Part shown: positions 16,007 through 19,558 of the stretch, piece after piece
Numbering within the stretch: position 1 is the first letter of the stretch
Layout of the letters: every line of letters begins with the position of its first letter
Origin: Candidatus Jidaibacter sp.
GTDB lineage: Bacteria; Pseudomonadota; Alphaproteobacteria; Rickettsiales; Midichloriaceae
Direction: 5' to 3'
DNA length: 19,558 nucleotides
NCBI GenBank assembly: GCA_021298045.1
Contig: JAJTHY010000056.1
Span: forward strand, 1 to 19,558
Translations under genes and position numbers: made by a program
Notes under the pieces: generated by a model
The model's input: the letters and a program-made list of their open reading frames with translations, nothing else
Database searches by the model: none
Told to the model about the DNA's origin: nothing

Positions 16007-17467
16007 ATGAGCAATTCGCTTGAAATTTTTAACAAAATAACAAACGAATCTTCTGAAGCAGTATGGGTGTATGATGAAAGAACCTATAATAGAGACCTTA
16101 TTTTTTCAAACTATGAAGAAGCACTAAAATATAAAGATGCTCTGCGGGAGTGTATTGACGAAAAAACCATATCTGGAAAGTCTGGCAATTACGTTACTTT
16201 GCGGCTTGATGACACCTACAGAATAATAATCAAGAATGCCGATCATGCTATGGTTCGAAAAGAACTTTGCGGAGACCTAACAGACTATAGGTATAAAGTT
16301 GCCTTCAAGATAGCAGAATTCCATGGGTATGTGCAATTCACTGATATGAAAACAGAAGTGAGTAGAGCTATTGGCGCCTCTACTGACAAGCCTGGGTGTT
16401 TTTTTGGAAACTGGATACTGCGTGATGATAATGTTTATGATGAAAAGTACTTTAGGGGCGATCAACACCTGGAGCCCGGTGAGCAGAGTTTAATTCCAGA
16501 TAAAGCATCGCTTTCAATTGAGTTTTTTGTGGCAGATGAAAAACTTAAACAAGCTTTTATTTCCTTAATTAAACACCATAGCTCTATTCCTGATGATAAC
16601 AATGACTTCAATTTCTTCACCAATAACTGCCATACTTACACGCACAAAGTTTATCAAGATTTAGGTTTTTTAGGGCACTCAGTAAATTTTGTGCGAAGTG
16701 AAAATTTAGATTTCAATGATCAAGGGGTTTGTTTTTATTTTCTTAAAGCACAAAACTGGGTAATGTTTGCGGAAAATATTGCACTGGTTCCAAAGGCGCT
16801 TCAACAATACCTCCCCGCCGCTCCTTCCCTAGGAATAAGCTGGTATTGGGATTATTACACCACATACTCTGTTGATGATTGCGACGCTTACGGCAATAAC
16901 GGATTACACAGAGCATTAATTAATAACGATATTGCTACAGCCAGCAAATACCTGGATGACATCTCCAATCCAGATGCAAAAAATCTTAAAGGTGAAACCG
17001 CCCTGCACTTAGCTGCAAAATTGAATCCTTCTCCAGAAAAATTGGCATTCTTAGAAAAACTGTTTAGCAAGGTAAAAGATGTTAATCCGGAAGATTTACA
17101 TAGCGACAACATCCCGCTAACCTTTGCAGTAAAAGCAGATGATCCAGATGCAATAGACATTTTGGTGGAACATGGGGCTAATCTACGTTTTATTAACTCT
17201 ACAAAGGATTGCTTGGGTAATATTGCTGCTGAATATGGAGCCAGGAAATCGGTAGCAAAACTTTTTGAATTGGACGAAGCATTATTACTTTATGATAATC
17301 GCACTAGGCAAATACCAATTCACCGTGAAGAAATAGCTGGTGCAATTCCTATACCAGAAGATGCCCCTAAACCAAAAAATAAAAGAGAAGAGCATAATAT
17401 AGTATCAGACCTGGCAGACTTTCTATCTCCGCTTGTGCAGCCGGAACTTGTGCAGACAGAATTTTGA
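16007..17467 (+). CDS. Ankyrin-repeat protein with probable papain-like cysteine hydrolase domain
   Basis: This protein has 486 aa from ATG 16007, chosen because GGAG lies seven bases upstream; a TTG at 15992 would add five residues without support. Residues about 95-250 resemble a circularly permuted papain/NlpC-P60-like fold. A His-first strand 'EFHGYVQF' (His106) comes first, then 'CFFGNW', then a segment leading to 'FFTNNCHTYTHKVYQDLG' with candidate nucleophile Cys208. NNC-x-x-F/Y...LG is common around the catalytic Cys of such enzymes. Residues about 292-423 hold about four ankyrin repeats (clear cores: GNNGLHRALINND, GETALHLAAK, DAIDILVEHGAN). The C-terminal tail is Pro/Glu/Lys-rich. 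No signal peptide is present. The family assignment of the N-terminal domain rests on pattern recognition only. It is likely host-directed, and followed by the 331-aa membrane protein. Confidence 0.8.
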   Translation: MSNSLEIFNKITNESSEAVWVYDERTYNRDLIFSNYEEALKYKDALRECIDEKTISGKSGNYVTLRLDDTYRIIIKNADHAMVRKELCGDLTDYRYKVAFKIAEFHGYVQFTDMKTEVSRAIGASTDKPGCFFGNWILRDDNVYDEKYFRGDQHLEPGEQSLIPDKASLSIEFFVADEKLKQAFISLIKHHSSIPDDNNDFNFFTNNCHTYTHKVYQDLGFLGHSVNFVRSENLDFNDQGVCFYFLKAQNWVMFAENIALVPKALQQYLPAAPSLGISWYWDYYTTYSVDDCDAYGNNGLHRALINNDIATASKYLDDISNPDAKNLKGETALHLAAKLNPSPEKLAFLEKLFSKVKDVNPEDLHSDNIPLTFAVKADDPDAIDILVEHGANLRFINSTKDCLGNIAAEYGARKSVAKLFELDEALLLYDNRTRQIPIHREEIAGAIPIPEDAPKPKNKREEHNIVSDLADFLSPLVQPELVQTEF

Positions 17468-17495
17468 ACTTTGGTATTAATCAATTTTTAACCTT

Positions 17496-17529
17496 TTCCT
17501 GTTATACCTAAGTAAAGATACAACAGGAG
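17496..17529 (+). promoter_or_regulatory. Hairpin hiding the Shine-Dalgarno of the 331-aa gene
   Basis: TTCCTGTT (17496-17503) pairs with AACAGGAG (17522-17529): seven Watson-Crick pairs plus one G-U, with an 18-base loop. AGGAG is the Shine-Dalgarno for ATG 17537, so the whole ribosome-binding site falls inside the stem. It is well placed to limit translation when the RNA is folded. Confidence 0.5.
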
Positions 17530-17536
17530 TATTGTT

Positions 17537-18532
17537 ATGTCTCAGGGCGTTGATAGCGGATATGGTGGATGCAGTGATATTTTATACCAAACAACTTCAA
17601 GCTTGTGCAGTGCCGTAACTAGTTATTTACCTACAGACATTAATTTGGCAAAACTCCGCAGGCAAGCTTCCACCTATATGTTTATCGCTTCTGCAGGTAT
17701 AGTAATAGGTGCTTTAGTGGGCCCGAGCTTAGTGCCAGTTGCAGTTTTTACTATAGCTAAGGCTTATATAGCATCTACAGCTGTTGACTATGCACTTTTA
17801 TTTGCAAAAAAACAAAATTGGCTGGCTGAAGATTCTCCGTACTACAAAATCATCAAAGCATCCAGTGATATTGTTTTAACCATCATGTTCTCTCGCGCGA
17901 TTACCGGAGCAGTGATGGGTGCATTGAGCTCCATTAACCTAAGTAGCTTTGCAAGCACAGTTGCATCTATCTCTATTGGATCTGTTGCCAAAGCATTAGC
18001 GGTAGAAATGAGCATAATAAAAAATGCTCCAAATACTGATGAAAACAAAAACAATCAAGGATTTGGCAAACACGCAGAGACTTTTTTGAAAACAGTTATA
18101 ATAGGTGCAGCTTCTAAGGGGCTTACTTCAATCCTTGGTGGGGGGCTTATTTTTGGTGGCGTTGCAATTGTTGCCGCTAAAAGTTTTGCCACAGCTTTTA
18201 TAGATGCAGAAAAAAATATATACAAGGTTCCGGAGCATCTACAAAAAAATGTCAAAGTAAGTATGGGTTTCGCAGCTCAATATGCGTTAGACCTTTTTTT
18301 AAACCCAATTTTGGGCCAGATGTTTAGCTCATCAACCGATTTATATGACGCTATTAGTAGCGTGAAAATTGCGATTATTGAGAACAAAGTTGTTACACCT
18401 ATTAAAGATCCCAAAATAGACGTACACATAACAAATTTATACCAAAAGTCTTCAGACATAATCCAAAAACTCTACGGTCATGCATTTGATTTTTTGAAGA
18501 GCGCAGCTATTACAAAACGTGAGATACCTTAA
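17537..18532 (+). CDS. Multi-spanning membrane protein of unknown function
   Basis: I do not recognise this 331-aa protein. After a polar N-terminus of about 45 residues containing two Cys, it has a paired hydrophobic stretch at about 47-90 (including IASAGIVIGALVG). A further hydrophobic segment lies at about 112-136, a Gly-rich one at about 185-220 (GGGLIFGGVAIVAAK) and one near 240-262. Small residues (Gly, Ala, Ser) are abundant in these segments, as in membrane-inserting or pore-like proteins. The C-terminal ~60 residues are soluble. AGGAG precedes ATG 17537. It lies 69 bases behind the ankyrin gene on the same strand, possibly in one transcript, and its stop codon overlaps that of upp. 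Confidence 0.75.
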   Translation: MSQGVDSGYGGCSDILYQTTSSLCSAVTSYLPTDINLAKLRRQASTYMFIASAGIVIGALVGPSLVPVAVFTIAKAYIASTAVDYALLFAKKQNWLAEDSPYYKIIKASSDIVLTIMFSRAITGAVMGALSSINLSSFASTVASISIGSVAKALAVEMSIIKNAPNTDENKNNQGFGKHAETFLKTVIIGAASKGLTSILGGGLIFGGVAIVAAKSFATAFIDAEKNIYKVPEHLQKNVKVSMGFAAQYALDLFLNPILGQMFSSSTDLYDAISSVKIAIIENKVVTPIKDPKIDVHITNLYQKSSDIIQKLYGHAFDFLKSAAITKREIP

Positions 18533-19254
18533 CGCGTGCCAAACAGCCTATCCCCAGCATCACCTAGACCTGGAACTATATAAGATTTATCATTTAGCTT
18601 CTCATCCAACGCCGCAGCAAAAATTTGGATTGAAGGGTGTTGCTTTTGAAATTCCCTAATGCCTTCTGGAGCCGCAACTAACGCCATGAAGATTATTTTA
18701 TCAGCGGGAACACCAAATTTTATTAACTTATCTACCGCGTAAACAGCAGAGTTACCAGTAGCAAGCATTGGATCAACAACTATATAAAAAGATTTGTCAT
18801 TGCTTTTTGGCACTTTAAAATAATATTCTTTAGGCTTTTTAGTTTCTTCATCTCTATATACGCCAATATGCCCCTGACGTGCCGCAGGAATCAACTGATG
18901 CAAACCATTTGCTAACCCTAACCCTGCCCTTAAAATCGGAACTATAACTATATCACTTTCAGCTACTTGTTTACCAACCATGGGCGCAACAGGTGTTTCA
19001 ATTTTTATGTCTTGCATTTTTAATTTGCCAGTAACTTCATACCCAACAAGTAATGCGATTTCATTTAACAGTTGCCCGAATAGATATGTGCTAGTGTTTT
19101 TGTCTCTGAGAATGGTAAGTTTGTGTTGTACCAAAGGATGGTTTACGACAGTGAGATTTGGAAACTCCTTATAATGTTGCACAGCATTCGCACCAATAGG
19201 CAGCGCCAAAGTATAGACAACGCATAACAATAACAACTTTTTCAAAAAACTCAT
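18529..19254 (-). CDS. upp: Uracil phosphoribosyltransferase with N-terminal signal peptide
   Basis: Upp converts uracil and PRPP to UMP in pyrimidine salvage. The catalytic body is intact: 'VNHPLVQHKLTILRDK' (about 37-52), 'PILRAGLGLANG' (106-117), 'YRDEETKKP', the PRPP loop DPMLATGNSA (161-170), 'VAAPEGI', and the uracil-binding GLGDAGDR (229-236). Unusually, ATG 19254 (GAGAG upstream) starts a 241-aa protein whose first 24 residues look like a Sec signal peptide: MSFLKK, a Leu/Val/Ala-rich core, and ANA before a predicted cut at 24/25. Ordinary Upp is about 208 aa and cytosolic. A TTG at 19314 adds 20 unlikely residues. A GTG at Val25 could start a cytosolic form but lacks a Shine-Dalgarno. 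It is convergent with the 331-aa gene, stop codons overlapping by two bases. Confidence 0.95.
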   Translation of the reverse strand: MSFLKKLLLLCVVYTLALPIGANAVQHYKEFPNLTVVNHPLVQHKLTILRDKNTSTYLFGQLLNEIALLVGYEVTGKLKMQDIKIETPVAPMVGKQVAESDIVIVPILRAGLGLANGLHQLIPAARQGHIGVYRDEETKKPKEYYFKVPKSNDKSFYIVVDPMLATGNSAVYAVDKLIKFGVPADKIIFMALVAAPEGIREFQKQHPSIQIFAAALDEKLNDKSYIVPGLGDAGDRLFGTR

Positions 19255-19335
19255 ATCACAATCTCTCAAAACATTAAAGCGATCCAATACAACCACTTTT
19301 TCTTTTGATTGCAAGTAATAATTTGAGGCGGCAAC

Positions 19336-19371
19336 AAAAAAAAGCGCCTTGGGAACTAATCACCAAGACGC
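19336..19371 (-). terminator. Rho-independent terminator upstream of upp
   Basis: On the minus strand GCGTCTTGG (19371-19363) pairs with CCAAGGCGC (19352-19344). That is nine pairs including one G-U, with a 10-base loop, followed directly by eight T (19343-19336). It would end a transcript entering from the right, 82 bases before the upp start. Confidence 0.85.
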
Positions 19372-19400
19372 CTGAGATAGCTTGAATTTAGTATTAATTA

Positions 19401-19445
19401 CTATAGTACCCCACACTTTGTTATAAGAATTTTTTTTGCCATCAT
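19401..19445 (-). CDS. Small ORF (13-14 codons) with strong ribosome-binding site
   Basis: The peptide reads MMAKKILITKCGVL. AGGAGGG ends three bases before the first ATG (19445) and six before the second (19442), which is better spaced. The ORF closes with tandem stops TAG TAA. A strong terminator begins 30 bases downstream, so ORF and terminator form a compact unit before upp. It may be a leader peptide, an independent small protein or a chance ORF. I know no family for it, and its codons show no obvious attenuation run. Confidence 0.45.
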   Translation of the reverse strand: MMAKKILITKCGVL

Positions 19446-19558
19446 CTACCCTCCTATAATAAATTGCCCTTGAACAGATATGTTATTGAAATCATTTAAA
19501 CATAATCCTGAAGGAAAAGCGCTGGCTGGGGGGGCAAAAAATTTGTATATGCGGGTGC

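Noticed and set aside
19255..19314. TTG start extending Upp by 20 residues
   Set aside because: It has no Shine-Dalgarno and would place the signal peptide internally; ATG 19254 is better.

Overview
The window is AT-rich, densely coded bacterial DNA. It mixes flagellar genes, housekeeping genes and several large genes I do not recognise. An ankyrin-repeat protein, a giant coiled-coil protein, the ATP-grasp-like GshA type of glutamate-cysteine ligase, a sigma-54 flagellar promoter and a degenerate palindromic intergenic repeat suggest an intracellular or host-associated alphaproteobacterium. A flagellated Rickettsiales lineage such as Midichloriaceae (Jidaibacter/Midichloria-like) is my best guess; this is inference from content, not a database result.

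Layout. 1-3911 (+): a sigma-54-type promoter, then flgK-flgL-fliW in a tight operon (hook-filament junction proteins and the FliW assembly factor), closed by a bidirectional terminator. 3925-6039 (-): a 704-aa coiled-coil protein of unknown function with internal repeats. 6265-7931 (+): pheS and tmk. 7932-8263: intergenic DNA with a decayed palindromic repeat. 8264-11530 (-): nadE-ubiX-gshA, overlapping or nearly touching, making NAD, prenyl-FMN (for ubiquinone) and gamma-glutamylcysteine. 11675-14017 (-): a 780-aa orphan protein. 14173-14335 (-): tRNA-Phe and tRNA-Glu. 14436-15807 (-): a sodium:solute symporter whose natural start lies one frame away across a nine-base homopolymer. 16007-18532 (+): an ankyrin protein with a probable papain-like cysteine-hydrolase domain, followed by a multi-spanning membrane protein. 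18529-19254 (-): uracil phosphoribosyltransferase with a Sec-type signal peptide. 19336-19445 (-): a 13-14-codon ORF with an excellent ribosome-binding site, then a rho-independent terminator.

How the parts relate. The flagellar operon is one functional unit. The nadE-ubiX-gshA genes look co-transcribed but serve separate cofactor pathways. The unrecognised proteins (704 aa, 780 aa, ankyrin 486 aa, membrane 331 aa) are plausible host-interaction factors. The strongest leads are the exported-looking Upp, the ankyrin/papain-like fusion, the homopolymer-interrupted transporter and the small leader-like transcription unit beside upp. Short hairpins that cover Shine-Dalgarno sequences occur before nadE and the 331-aa gene, and a weaker one before the ankyrin gene.
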